Shown here piece by piece: positions 24,745-33,070 of a DNA stretch of 64,000 nt; the stretch's first letter is position 1, and each line of letters starts with the position of its first letter. The notes beneath the pieces are model-generated. The model had not been told where the DNA came from and searched no databases. It saw only the letters and a program-made list of their open reading frames with translations. Source of the stretch: Streptomyces flaveolus (lineage in GTDB: Bacteria; Actinomycetota; Actinomycetes; Streptomycetales; Streptomycetaceae); contig NZ_BMRV01000008.1 of NCBI RefSeq assembly GCF_014648815.1, forward strand, positions 62,001-126,000, read 5' to 3'. The position numbers and the translations under genes are program-made.

Positions 24745-26003
24745 CGGCCCACCGCCGGTTCGGGCAGCGGCGGTTCGGGCACGGCGGGCTGCCGGTGGCG
24801 GCCGAGCGCCAGGGCGAGCAGGGCCGCGATCGCGCACTGCGCGCCCACCACGAGCCAGAAGGTGCCCAGGTGGCCGCCGGACTTGTAGTGGGCGAAGACG
24901 AATCCGCCGACGACGCCGGCGAGGAGTCCGCCCACTCCGCCCGTGAGCCGCTGCACACCGAAGGCGAACGCGGCGTTGCGCGGCAGGAGTTCGACCAGTT
25001 CCAGGTCGCAGCGGAGGAAGAGGAAGATCTCCCCCATGGTGAACAGCGCGGTGCCGCCCAGCAGGGCAGGGGTGCCACCGAGGGCCATGACCGCCATGCC
25101 GGCCGCCATCACGGCGAACGAACCGGCCATCAGCAGGCGGTAGTCGGCCCGGGCGATGCGGTCGGCGAGCACCGGCTGGAGCACCACCACCATGGCGCAG
25201 TTGAGCAGCATCACCCAGCCCAGCGCCTGGATGTTGGACACCCCGGCGGCGTACAGACCTATGAAGCTCTGGAAGAAGAAGTACAGGTAGTAGGCGAGCG
25301 CGGTGAACAGGACCGGGCGCAGCGCTCCCCGCAGCGCCGCCCGCTTACCGGTGGGCCCCTCCTCCCCGGCCGGCTCCGGCGCCGCGGCCGGCCGGCGCCC
25401 GGCCTGCTGCAGGGTGATCTGGTGGGCCACGGTGATCAGCGCGAAGAGCGCGGCGAGTCCGATGAGCAGCGCCATCGGGTCGGCGTCGACCAGCAGCGCG
25501 GCCAGCAGCGGGCCGAGGCCCATGCCGGCGTTGAGCGCGGCGCTGCTCACCCCGAGGAACAGCGGACGCAGCTCGTCGGAGACACTGGTGACGATGTACG
25601 CCTTGTTCGCCGGGAGGTACAGCGCGGGGCCGCCCGCCACGAGGACGACGGCCGGGTACGCCACCCAGGGCACCTCGACGGCCACCCCGAGCAGCACCAG
25701 GCCGGCCGTGCGCAGGGTGAGCGCGCCCACCATGGTCCGCTTGAGCCCGAGCCGGTCCACGACCGCGCCGCCGAGGATGCTGCCGCCGAACTGGATGAAG
25801 GTGGCCACCGCCACCAGTACCCCGGCCACCCGGACGTCCAGGTGGACGGCCTCGACCATGAGCACCCCGATGAACGGGGTGACCATGTAACTGCCCAGCG
25901 CGACGACGAACGACAGGACGATCAGGGACTTGAGTCCGGACGGCAGACCGGTGAACGTCCGGTACCTCGCGGCGAGTCCGCCGCCGGCGCGTCCCCCGCT
26001 CAC
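24741..26003 (-). CDS. MFS transporter, probable exporter of the cluster product
   Basis: A 420-residue 12-helix carrier: SLIVLSFVVALGSYMVTPFI, then loop motif GGAVVDRLGLKRTMV, and a central charged loop near residue 210 (QQAGRRPAAAPEPAGEEGPT). It resembles drug-efflux MFS proteins such as those accompanying dipeptide antibiotic genes (BacE-like). The GTG at 26003 is the only reasonable start, although its ribosome-binding site is weak. It is coupled by a 4-base overlap to the PLP enzyme and follows the ATP-grasp gene by 79 bases. It probably exports the final compound and gives self-protection. Confidence 0.87.
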   Translation of the reverse strand: MSGGRAGGGLAARYRTFTGLPSGLKSLIVLSFVVALGSYMVTPFIGVLMVEAVHLDVRVAGVLVAVATFIQFGGSILGGAVVDRLGLKRTMVGALTLRTAGLVLLGVAVEVPWVAYPAVVLVAGGPALYLPANKAYIVTSVSDELRPLFLGVSSAALNAGMGLGPLLAALLVDADPMALLIGLAALFALITVAHQITLQQAGRRPAAAPEPAGEEGPTGKRAALRGALRPVLFTALAYYLYFFFQSFIGLYAAGVSNIQALGWVMLLNCAMVVVLQPVLADRIARADYRLLMAGSFAVMAAGMAVMALGGTPALLGGTALFTMGEIFLFLRCDLELVELLPRNAAFAFGVQRLTGGVGGLLAGVVGGFVFAHYKSGGHLGTFWLVVGAQCAIAALLALALGRHRQPAVPEPPLPEPAVGR

Positions 26004-26082
26004 GGCGCGTCGCTCTCGCCGGTGGCGACGGGACGTGCCGAGGGCCGGCCGACGGGGTCGGTTCCCGTAGGTGCCGGCCTGC

Positions 26083-27300
26083 TCATGCGATACCTCCGGC
26101 GGACGGGGCCGGCCGCCACCGGGAGGTGTCGGAGAACCAGCCCGCCACGTGTTCGAGATTGGCGGCCACCTCCTCCTCGCTGTCCCCGCCGACCACGTAA
26201 CCGGCCAGGAACAGCCCGGACTTCACGCCGCCGTGGAATTCCTGGCCGGCCCTCCCGGTGACCATCACCTCACGGACGCACTCGGGCTGCTCGGCCGCCG
26301 TGGGCAGCCGCTCCAGCACCCCGTTCTGCGGCGGGATGCACAGGGCGCCCGCGGGCCGGTACCCGTGCGTGGCCGGCGTCGGGGTCAGGCCGCACTCGGC
26401 GTACAGCCACGCCTTGTCCAGGTCCATCCCGAACGCCTGCCGGACCAGTGCGCTGATCATGCCTCCGCCGGTACGGCTGGCGATCTCGCAGAAGACCAGC
26501 CGGTCGTCCGGCGTGATCCAGAACTCGGCGTGGAAGGCGGTGTGCGGCGGCGTCGGCAGCTCGGCCAGCACCGCCCTCGCCGCCTTGACCAGCCGGTCGT
26601 ACAGCGGATCCTGCGGGGTGAGCGGCAGGTTGGCCACCCAGTCGTTGCTCCGGAACGACAGGCAGTCGTTGAGGTAGCGGAAGGGGTGGACGAAGACGAC
26701 CTCCCCGCCGGCCACCAGACCGTCCACGTGGTACATCTGCCCGGGAACGAACACCTCGATCTCGCTGGTCCCCCGCCACGGACTGGCCAGGTAGGCGTCC
26801 AGCTCCGCCTCGTCACGGATGATCGCCGCACCCAGCGAGCCCGACTCGGACACCGGCTTGATCACGACCGGGTAGCCGTGCTCGGCGACGAATTCGAGGG
26901 CGGTGTAGGCCGAGTCGAGCCGGCGGTAGGCCGGCACGTCGACGGGACCGCCCGCGAGATGGTCCTTCATCACGACCTTGTCGCGGAAGGCCAGCGCGCT
27001 CGCGGTGTGCTGGCCCGGCAGACCGAGCAGCTCCCGCAACTGCGCGGCGCGTACGACATCGGCCTCGGCCCGGGCGAAGACCGCCTCGACCGCGAACTCG
27101 CGGGCCAGCCGCAGCGCGGTCTTCTCGACCAGCTGGTTGGTGTCGTACGCGTCGAAGGCGTGCACGTGCGGGAGATGGGAGTAGCTCTCCGCGTACTCAC
27201 GCGCGGTCACGATGACCGGGACGATCCCCGAACCGGCCAGCCACTGGTCGTACGGGGTCTTGGCATACGGCGTCTTGGCGAAGACGAGGATGTGGCGCAT
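26083..27300 (-). CDS. ATP-grasp carboxylate-amine ligase
   Basis: A 405-residue ATP-grasp enzyme. An N-terminal pre-ATP-grasp Rossmann-like domain (RHILVFAKTPYAKTPYDQWL) is followed by the ATP-binding region: KVVMKDHLAGGPVDVPAY, the beta-strand lysine in GYPVVIKPVSESGSLGAAII, and the metal-binding end VFCEIASRTGGGMISALV. This layout is found in L-amino-acid ligases that make dipeptides or amino-acid conjugates through an acyl phosphate. The ATG at 27300 follows GAGAAAGA. It is one of two ATP-grasp genes flanking a radical SAM gene. They share family but little sequence, so two successive couplings are likely. Confidence 0.9.
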   Translation of the reverse strand: MRHILVFAKTPYAKTPYDQWLAGSGIVPVIVTAREYAESYSHLPHVHAFDAYDTNQLVEKTALRLAREFAVEAVFARAEADVVRAAQLRELLGLPGQHTASALAFRDKVVMKDHLAGGPVDVPAYRRLDSAYTALEFVAEHGYPVVIKPVSESGSLGAAIIRDEAELDAYLASPWRGTSEIEVFVPGQMYHVDGLVAGGEVVFVHPFRYLNDCLSFRSNDWVANLPLTPQDPLYDRLVKAARAVLAELPTPPHTAFHAEFWITPDDRLVFCEIASRTGGGMISALVRQAFGMDLDKAWLYAECGLTPTPATHGYRPAGALCIPPQNGVLERLPTAAEQPECVREVMVTGRAGQEFHGGVKSGLFLAGYVVGGDSEEEVAANLEHVAGWFSDTSRWRPAPSAGGIA

Positions 27301-27321
27301 CGCTGGGGTCTTTCTCTCGGT

Positions 27322-28563
27322 TCAGGAGGCGGAGTCGGTGAGGAGCGGCAGCCGGCGCCGCTCCGGGACCCGGGAGATCAGGCCGAGTTCCTCGGACAGC
27401 TCGGTGGCGAAGCAGCCGTCCTTGTACGTGCCGGACATCCGCTTGGCGGTGAACGCCTCGATCTCCTCGTGGTCGAACTCCACGTCGTACGTGGTGCCGC
27501 CGGTGGTGACGGTGCGGGTCAGGATGCCGAGGTGCGGTTCGAAGGTGTTGACACAGCCGACGACGTCGCCGATCTTCTCGCGGCGGCCCTCGGGGCCCTC
27601 GGAGAGGACCTCCTCCTGCGCGGGAATGGCGGCGAAGAGCTGACGGCCGGCCCGGCACCAGCCGACGTGGCCGGGGAAGCCCATGGCCTTGATGCCGAAC
27701 GTGCCGAAGTCCTCGCTGACGCCGAGCTGGAAGCCGAGCGGGATCGTCTCGTGGAGCCACTTGAAGTCGCGGTACGCCTGCTCGACCTCCTGACGGCTCA
27801 GGCGCAGTTCGGGGTGGCGGTTGCCGTGGTCGGTGAAGTTGTTGAACCGGACGGTGGCCACGCCCAGCTTGTTGAAGTAGTGGGCGTAGCGCTCCAGGGA
27901 GGTGCGGCCGTGGTTGTGACGGCCGACGGTGACGCCGATGTTGACGCGGAACGCGTCCTCGGGGGCGACGCCCTCGTTGTACTCGGCGATGCGGCGCAGC
28001 ACCTCCTCGGTGTCCGCCCCGGAGAAGACGCCCTTGATGGGGTACGTCTTGTGATCGGTGACCTCGAGGTTCTCGTCGATCACGCCGTGGTAGGTGATGG
28101 AGATGGTGCCGTAGCCGTTCTCCACCGCCCGGTCGAGGAGTTCCCGCCAGTTGTCGGCGAGCAGGGGGCGTCCGCTGGTCCAGGCGTCGCCCTTCTCCAT
28201 CGTGGCGGTCGGCGTGTGGTCCAGCTCCTGCCGGAACTCGCGGTTGTTGGCCGGTCCGTAGAGGTTCATGAACTCGCCGTCGTAGGCGAAGCTGTCCACG
28301 TAGCGCGGGTACACGTGGTATCCGTGCGACTGGAGGCCCTCCAGGATGCGGGGGCCTTCCTCCATGGCGAAGGACTTGTCGTAGACCTTCTCGTAGTTGA
28401 CGAACCAGCAGTGCGCGCACTTCTGGCCGCAGGTGTTCCTGCCGACCTTGGTGTCGAGGTCGAGGTAGATGTGGATGTCGTCGGGCTTGATGTCCTTGAA
28501 GGGCGTGGTGAACGGGACATCGCCGTGGAAATCGTAGGAAATCGGCGCGTTTTGGACGGACAT
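27322..28563 (-). CDS. Radical SAM enzyme with extra C-terminal cysteines
   Basis: A 413-residue radical SAM protein. The cluster-binding CX3CX2C is at 45-52 (NTCGQKCAHCWF), followed by a barrel-like core (about 80-290) with TISITYHGVIDENLEV and VNIGVTVGRHNHGR. Three more cysteines lie after the core at 303, 337 and 384 (GHVGWCRAGR, VVGCVNTF, YKDGCFATE), which could bind an auxiliary Fe-S cluster as in Twitch/SPASM enzymes. I do not recognise the subfamily. The ATG at 28563 is the frame's first. It lies between two ATP-grasp genes. No RiPP precursor is visible nearby, so a small-molecule amino acid or short peptide substrate is more likely. Confidence 0.9.
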   Translation of the reverse strand: MSVQNAPISYDFHGDVPFTTPFKDIKPDDIHIYLDLDTKVGRNTCGQKCAHCWFVNYEKVYDKSFAMEEGPRILEGLQSHGYHVYPRYVDSFAYDGEFMNLYGPANNREFRQELDHTPTATMEKGDAWTSGRPLLADNWRELLDRAVENGYGTISITYHGVIDENLEVTDHKTYPIKGVFSGADTEEVLRRIAEYNEGVAPEDAFRVNIGVTVGRHNHGRTSLERYAHYFNKLGVATVRFNNFTDHGNRHPELRLSRQEVEQAYRDFKWLHETIPLGFQLGVSEDFGTFGIKAMGFPGHVGWCRAGRQLFAAIPAQEEVLSEGPEGRREKIGDVVGCVNTFEPHLGILTRTVTTGGTTYDVEFDHEEIEAFTAKRMSGTYKDGCFATELSEELGLISRVPERRRLPLLTDSAS

Positions 28564-28664
28564 GTGGGCCCCCGGTGTGGTGTGTGGTCGTCAGGAACGA
28601 GGCAAGCGGGCAGGACGGAGCGTCAGGTGCTCCAGGAGACGCGGTACCGCGGTGCGGCCGCGCG

Positions 28665-29885
28665 TCAGAGATGTGGCTCGGGCGCGGTGGTGACCACCGG
28701 CCGTGCGGTGAGTTCCGCGACGGCCGCCGCGCAGGCTTCGGTGCCGGCCGCGGTCAGGACGGCCATGCCGAGCCGGTCGGCGGAGGAACGCATCGGGCGG
28801 ACCTCGTCGCCGGGCCGGACGGAGAGTTCCCAGGCGTCGATCCGGCCGTGGGCGAGGGCCGGCGACGGCTCGACGGCCGTGACGCGCCCGGGCGGGGCGG
28901 TGAGGAAGACGGTGGCGGCCGCGGCCGCCGTGGCGGCACTGCGCCGGACCCCCTCGCCGATCGCCCAGCCCAGGGCGGCGCGCCGCCACTCGACTCCGGT
29001 CGTGAGCCGGACCAGGTCCGCGATGCCGTCGCCGCCGAGCCGGGTGTGGGTCTCGATGACGACGATCTTGTCGCCGTCGACCATCACCTCGGTGTGGCTG
29101 GGGCCGTCGGTGAGTCCGAGGGCGTCGAGCAGTTCGCCGACCGCCCGGGCGACCAGCTCCTGGCGGCGCGGGTCCAGGGAGGGCGGTGGCATCGTGTGGC
29201 TGACTTCCACGAAGCCGTCCGCGGTGCCCTTCTCGGCGATGCCGACGACCGTGTGCCGCCCGCCCGTGGAGAGGACCTCGACGCTGAACTCCCGCCCCTC
29301 GGCGAACTGCTCGAACAGGGTGGCGGCCGTACGGCGGTCCGCCGGGAGCGCGTCGACGCTCTCCACCAGGGCGATGGAGGCGCTGCCGACCCCGTCGACC
29401 GGCTTGGCGATGACCCGCCCGTAGACGGCGAACAACCGGTCCACCGCCTCGGCGTCGTCCCCCGCCGCGAAGGCCGGGTTCAGATGCGGTGCCTCGCGCT
29501 CCAGGACGCGCCGCATGGCCAGCTTGTCCCGGGTGACGCGGACGACGGCCGGGTCAACGCCGGTGACGCCGAGCCGGCGGGCGGCCAGTGCGGCCGGCTC
29601 CAGGCCGAACTCGGTGAGCGAGACGACGGCGGTGGGCCGCAGCGGGCGCAGCACCTCGTCGGTGAAGGCCAGGAAGGCCGGCAGGTCCCGGAAGTCGGCC
29701 GTCAGGACCCGGGTGCCCGGGTCGAGGGCCGGAGCGCCGGGCAGTTGTACGTGGATCAGCTCGCAGGGCAGAGACGCCGCCGCCCTCGCCACGGTCGGGT
29801 TGGCGCCGACGATCACGAGAGCCGGGACGTCGTCCGTGTCCCCCGGACAGTCCTCGTCGGGCCCGCCCGTACTCATTGCGTGCAC
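28665..29885 (-). CDS. ATP-grasp ligase, first gene of the radical SAM cluster
   Basis: A 406-residue ATP-grasp protein: N-terminal domain PALVIVGANPTVARAAASLP, ATP-lysine region YGRVIAKPVDGVGSASIALV and metal site VVIETHTRLGGDGIADLVRL, with an additional small C-terminal domain (about 310-400). The GTG at 29885 is chosen because GGAGG ends 5 bases before it; the ATG three codons later would be 14 bases from that site. A good promoter (TTGACA, 17 bp, CATTGT) lies upstream. It shares the ligase fold with the gene at 26083 and probably activates a carboxylate for amide bond formation. Products and partners are unknown. Confidence 0.88.
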   Translation of the reverse strand: MHAMSTGGPDEDCPGDTDDVPALVIVGANPTVARAAASLPCELIHVQLPGAPALDPGTRVLTADFRDLPAFLAFTDEVLRPLRPTAVVSLTEFGLEPAALAARRLGVTGVDPAVVRVTRDKLAMRRVLEREAPHLNPAFAAGDDAEAVDRLFAVYGRVIAKPVDGVGSASIALVESVDALPADRRTAATLFEQFAEGREFSVEVLSTGGRHTVVGIAEKGTADGFVEVSHTMPPPSLDPRRQELVARAVGELLDALGLTDGPSHTEVMVDGDKIVVIETHTRLGGDGIADLVRLTTGVEWRRAALGWAIGEGVRRSAATAAAAATVFLTAPPGRVTAVEPSPALAHGRIDAWELSVRPGDEVRPMRSSADRLGMAVLTAAGTEACAAAVAELTARPVVTTAPEPHL

Positions 29886-29904
29886 TGTTTCCTCCCCCTC
29901 CCGC

Positions 29905-29922
29905 ACCGACTGCTCGTTCGGT
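29905..29922. promoter_or_regulatory. Operator-like inverted repeat before the ATP-grasp/radical SAM operon
   Basis: ACCGA-N8-TCGGT (ACCGACTGCTCGTTCGGT) lies between the putative -10 and the GTG start. That is where a TetR- or MarR-like repressor would block transcription. No regulator gene is adjacent, so control could come from elsewhere. Confidence 0.4.
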
Positions 29923-29938
29923 CGGCGCGGTCAGCAAG

Positions 29939-29967
29939 ACAATGCAAGCGCGCCCTGAGGTTGTCAA
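29939..29967 (-). promoter_or_regulatory. Promoter of the ATP-grasp/radical SAM operon
   Basis: On the minus strand TTGACA (29967-29962) is separated by exactly 17 bases from CATTGT (29944-29939), about 55 bases upstream of the GTG start. A perfect -35 and correct spacing make this a strong housekeeping-type promoter candidate. The rest of the 29886-30366 gap (about 400 bases) shows no further gene that I can support. Confidence 0.6.
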
Positions 29968-30366
29968 CAGGCTCACGGAGAGTGACAGTTGGCCCTCGCG
30001 ACCCGGTCTGACCTGGCAACTGCCCGCATCCGTAGGGCACGTTCGATGCCGTGTACGACCGATGGACGACCCGCGCTCGCCCGCGCGTGGACACTCCGTG
30101 CCAGGCCATTCCGGCCAAGTTTCGACCGCCGCGAAACACTGCGTTCACAAAAACCGCAGCATGGTGTGCCGGTCGTCGGCGGTTTCTGGTCAATCATCGA
30201 AGGAGCGGCACGCGGCGGGAATATGGAGGCGCCGGAGGGGACGGCGACGGCGCCTCGCCACTGCCCGCTCACACCGCTTTCCCGCCAAACCGTCCCGACC
30301 TGCAGGCATCGCTGAGCACCGGGACGGCTGTGAGCCGCCCGGCGGGCTGGGTCGTTCCGCTTCAGT

Positions 30367-30780
30367 TCACGTGCTCCGGCCCCGTGCCCGGGCGAGCGGC
30401 TTCCGTTCGAGGAGGGGCGCGACGGCGTGCAGCCAGGTGGCCGCGGTGTCGTCGGCGGCGATGCCGCACGCGAGTTCGGTGCCGGCCACCAGCCACTCGT
30501 GTACGAGGGCGGCCGCTTCCCGGCGGGGCAGGGGCTCGGGCAGCTCCGGGGCGTGGGCGAGTCCGCCGGCGCGCACGGTGTCGGCGAGGAAGGCGACCGA
30601 GCGCCCCTGGGTGCCGAGGCGGTCGAGGACGACGGTTGCGGCCGCGGCGCCGTCGCCGAACAGGGCGGTGCGCCGGTCGCCGGACTCGGCGGTGAGGCCG
30701 TAACGCAGCAGGACGGTGATGTCGAGCCGGGCCAGCTCGTCGTCCGTGCGGTCGGGCGGGTGCGGGGCGCCGTCGTTCAT
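30367..30780 (-). CDS. Hypothetical protein, 137 aa
   Basis: A small, mostly helical soluble protein with an acidic N-terminus (RTDDELARLDITVLLRYG) and a basic tail (ERKPLARARGRST). I do not recognise the family. It has no signal peptide or membrane segment. The ATG at 30780 has GAGG about 7 bases upstream, and the frame shows Streptomyces-like third-position GC bias on this strand. It lies 46 bases downstream of the chagasin-like lipoprotein gene on the same strand and could be co-transcribed with it. The single tryptophan region TAATWLHAVAPLLE suggests an amphipathic helix. Confidence 0.6.
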   Translation of the reverse strand: MNDGAPHPPDRTDDELARLDITVLLRYGLTAESGDRRTALFGDGAAAATVVLDRLGTQGRSVAFLADTVRAGGLAHAPELPEPLPRREAAALVHEWLVAGTELACGIAADDTAATWLHAVAPLLERKPLARARGRST

Positions 30781-30826
30781 GCGGGGCCTCGGGTGTCTCG
30801 TCTCGTCTGACCGGTCCGGCTGCGGC

Positions 30827-31357
30827 TCAGCCGACGGTGACGGTGTAGGTGATGCGCTCGGGGGCCTGGGAGGGGGTGGGCGATCCCGTGGCCGGGGCGG
30901 CGGAGGGGCCGGCCGTCCCGGGGGGCCGCGTGGAGGTGTTGCCCGTGCACGTGGTGAAGGTGCAGTGCAGCAGCGTGAACCGGGTGGTTCCCTTGCCCTT
31001 GGCCTCGAAGGTGAAGGTGAGCCGGCCGCCGGCACCGGGTACCGGCTCGTCGCCGGAGTCCGACGCGTGGTCCCGGCCGCGGCTGACGAGTACCGAGCTG
31101 TCGGGCGCGGGGCCGACCAGGTACCAGTACTCGCGGGTGGAGGCGTTCTGGTCGACGGTGAGCGTGAAGCGCTCGCCCGGCTCGGCGGTGATGCTGGTGT
31201 CGTTCACCGGGCGGCTCGAGGTGCCCCCGGAGCCGCCGGCCGGTTCGTCGGTGCCGGAGCCGCAGCCCGTGGTGAGAGCGAGGAGCGCGGCCGCCGCGAC
31301 CGCGGCACCGCCCCTGCTACCGCGGAAGATGGACGCTGTACGCGTTGGGGAGATCAT
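30827..31357 (-). CDS. Lipoprotein with a chagasin-like (I42) peptidase inhibitor domain
   Basis: A 176-residue predicted lipoprotein. The signal sequence has a lipobox ALTTGC with Cys32, followed by a Gly/Ser-rich linker. The domain at about 55-175 reads ITAEPGERFTLTVDQNASTR, then EYWYLVGP, and later GGRLTFTFEAKGKGTTRFTL. It ends in ITYTVTVG. This resembles the inhibitor family I42 pattern (G..f.i.l..NpTTGy.W ... f.f.a...G.a.l.l ... f.v.V), known from chagasin, an inhibitor of papain-like peptidases. The ATG at 31357 has AAGG 9 bases upstream. It overlaps the wrecked cysteine-peptidase-like gene, suggesting a toxin-inhibitor pair that lost its toxin. The I42 call is by pattern only. Confidence 0.7.
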   Translation of the reverse strand: MISPTRTASIFRGSRGGAAVAAAALLALTTGCGSGTDEPAGGSGGTSSRPVNDTSITAEPGERFTLTVDQNASTREYWYLVGPAPDSSVLVSRGRDHASDSGDEPVPGAGGRLTFTFEAKGKGTTRFTLLHCTFTTCTGNTSTRPPGTAGPSAAPATGSPTPSQAPERITYTVTVG

Positions 31358-31823
31358 TGCTGGAAGCCTTGCCCATGTGACCGTTGATGAAGTCGTCCTC
31401 GCTGACCCAGGTGGTCGAGCCCCAGGGGTTGTACACCTGGAGCATGTCACCCTCCTGGGCGATGATGGTCATCGCGTGGGCGCCCTCCTTGCCCGAGACG
31501 TCCACCGGCACCGGCCGCCCCTGCGCCACCGACCTCTCGACGTCGGTGAGGACCGCCCTGCGGTCGGCTGCGCTGTTCAGGTCCTGGCGCTCGTAGTCGG
31601 TGCCGGTGACGCTGCCGACGGCGGAGTCGTTGATCCGTTCCTGCTCCTCGGGCCCCATGCCGCCCCGGTTCTCTCCCGCCGTCGCCTACGACGCGTTCAG
31701 CGCCGACGCGGCGTCGTGGCCGCCGGCATCGCCGTAGGAGTAGGTCGTGCGGGACTTGACGGCCGAGCTGACGCCATCCATGTCCGTTCCGGCGTCGTCG
31801 AGTTGCCGGGCCTGGCCGGTCAT
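31317..31823 (-). pseudogene. Degraded WXG-like / papain-like peptidase protein with an internal amber codon
   Basis: From an ATG at 31823 the frame reads MTGQARQLDDAGTDMDGVSS and on to GDAGGHDAASALNAS. It meets TAG at 31688-31686, then continues in the same frame through MGPEEQERINDSAVGSVTG to 31317. The first part looks like the helical N-terminus of a WXG100-type secreted protein. The last part, SGKEGAHAMTIIAQEGDMLQ then VYNPWGSTTWVSEDD, resembles the His and Asn-Pro-Trp-Gly end of papain-like peptidases. The catalytic Cys region between them is missing, so both an internal deletion and a nonsense mutation are likely. The intact 113-codon piece starting at 31658 may still be expressed. It overlaps the inhibitor-like lipoprotein gene by 41 bases. 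Confidence 0.55.
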
Positions 31824-32025
31824 ACCTGCCTTGACCTGAACACTCAGGTCACAGGCGGTGGTTCAGTCGTCGTCCGTCACACACCTCCTCCACGCGGCCT
31901 GCCCTCACTCCCCGGATCGCGCGGAATCGGTGAGACGCGCCACGCCGGAGATGGTGGTCGTGCGCCGGCCCCTGCATGAAGAAGGCCAGGCGGGGCAGAT
32001 GGTCGGCCTGCGATCGGGAGGTGCC

Positions 32026-32592
32026 ATGACCACAGCGGAGCAGTCGGCCGAGCTCCGGGAGAAGACCGCGTGCCGAGCACATCACGACGGCCACGGCCCG
32101 GGGCCCGGTGCCGAGGACCCGGAGTCGCCGCGCGAGCGGGTGAACCGCCGCTGGAACGAGATCCTTCAGGAGACGCGGGTCACCCAGACCGGTGTGCAGA
32201 TCCTCTTCGGCTTCCTGCTGAGCGTGGCCTTCACCCCGCTGTTCCGGGAACTGGGAACGGTGGACCGCGTCATCTACGTCACCACCGTGGTCCTGGGCGC
32301 TTCGGCGACGGGCTCGCTCATAGCGCCCGTGTCCATCCACCGCTTCCTGTCCGGTCAGCGCATGAAGGACGAAGTCGTGGAGGCCGCCGGCCGCTTGATG
32401 ATGTGCGGGATGGTCCTGCTCGCGCTGACCATCGGCTGCACGCTGCTGCTGATCCTGCGTTTCGTGATCCCCGGCGTCCTCGCCGAAGCGCTCGCCGCCG
32501 GTGTCATGCTCTGGTTCGGCCTGTGCTGGTACGTGCTGCCGCTGCACCTGCGCCGTCGCTCCGCTCGGCGCTCCCCCGCCGACGACTCGTAG
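32026..32592 (+). CDS. DUF6328 family membrane protein
   Basis: A 188-residue protein. A hydrophilic N-terminus leads to NRRWNEILQETRVTQTGVQI followed by LFGFLLSVAFTPLFRELG and VIYVTTVVLGASATGSLIAP VSIHR, the DUF6328 core as I know it. Four membrane helices are predicted, the last two being MCGMVLLALTIGCTLLLIL and LAAGVMLWFGLCWYVLPLHL. The ATG at 32026 follows GGGAGG directly; the frame runs back to 31858 without a site. The function of the family is unknown. It is transcribed alone, pointing away from the pseudogene. Confidence 0.85.
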   Translation: MTTAEQSAELREKTACRAHHDGHGPGPGAEDPESPRERVNRRWNEILQETRVTQTGVQILFGFLLSVAFTPLFRELGTVDRVIYVTTVVLGASATGSLIAPVSIHRFLSGQRMKDEVVEAAGRLMMCGMVLLALTIGCTLLLILRFVIPGVLAEALAAGVMLWFGLCWYVLPLHLRRRSARRSPADDS

Positions 32593-32735
32593 CCGGTCGG
32601 AGGCAATGCCTCCGGTCACGCCTTGCCCGCGACGGGCGCAGTCGGATGCGCACATCGCGGGCCACTGCACGGTGCGCGCGGGGTCAGGAGCGCGCGGGGT
32701 GCCGGTGAAGCGGCCGGGTCCCAGGACCGGTGGAC

Positions 32736-32978
32736 TCAGCCACCGCTCTTGCGTCGGAACGACCGCTGGCTCGACGCCGGGCCGTGCGCCGCGCGCACCT
32801 TCGACGCGTCGGGATTGGCGGCCATGTCGGCGGCGTCCGCCTGAGCACCGCGCTTGCGCGCCAGGGCTTCGCGGAACTTGCGCTTGAGGTCGTAGTTGCC
32901 GTCGCTGTCCGGCGCCAGCGGGGACGTCTCGGCGGCGGCCGGCTCCGAACCTTCCGTCGGTACGGGCTCTGCGGTCAT
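32736..32978 (-). CDS. DUF5302 family small protein
   Basis: An 80-residue hydrophilic protein. The central DLKRKFREALARKRGAQADA and the C-terminus AAHGPASSQRSFRRKSGG match the actinobacterial DUF5302 family (KRKFREALeRK and hGpa-rR-FRRKsG). A canonical AGGAGG lies 5-6 bases before the ATG at 32978. The N-terminal third is disordered and acidic. The function is unknown; the conserved basic tail suggests nucleic acid or ribosome contact, which is a guess. It follows the DEAD-box helicase gene on the same strand with a 92-base gap. Confidence 0.87.
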   Translation of the reverse strand: MTAEPVPTEGSEPAAAETSPLAPDSDGNYDLKRKFREALARKRGAQADAADMAANPDASKVRAAHGPASSQRSFRRKSGG

Positions 32979-33070
32979 GGTGACCTCCTGGGTTCGGGTG
33001 GGGGTGGGGCAAGCACAGCTTGTCATGCCGGGCGCGGTGCGGGGCGCCGGTGACATCATCCCGCTCCGTT

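Noticed and set aside
28564-28664. Possible RiPP precursor between the radical SAM and ATP-grasp genes
   Set aside because: The 101-bp gap has no start with a ribosome-binding site and no short frame with a leader/core-like sequence.
31858-32025. N-terminal extension of the DUF6328 protein
   Set aside because: A strong GGGAGG site fixes the start at 32026, and the extension has no similarity to the family.
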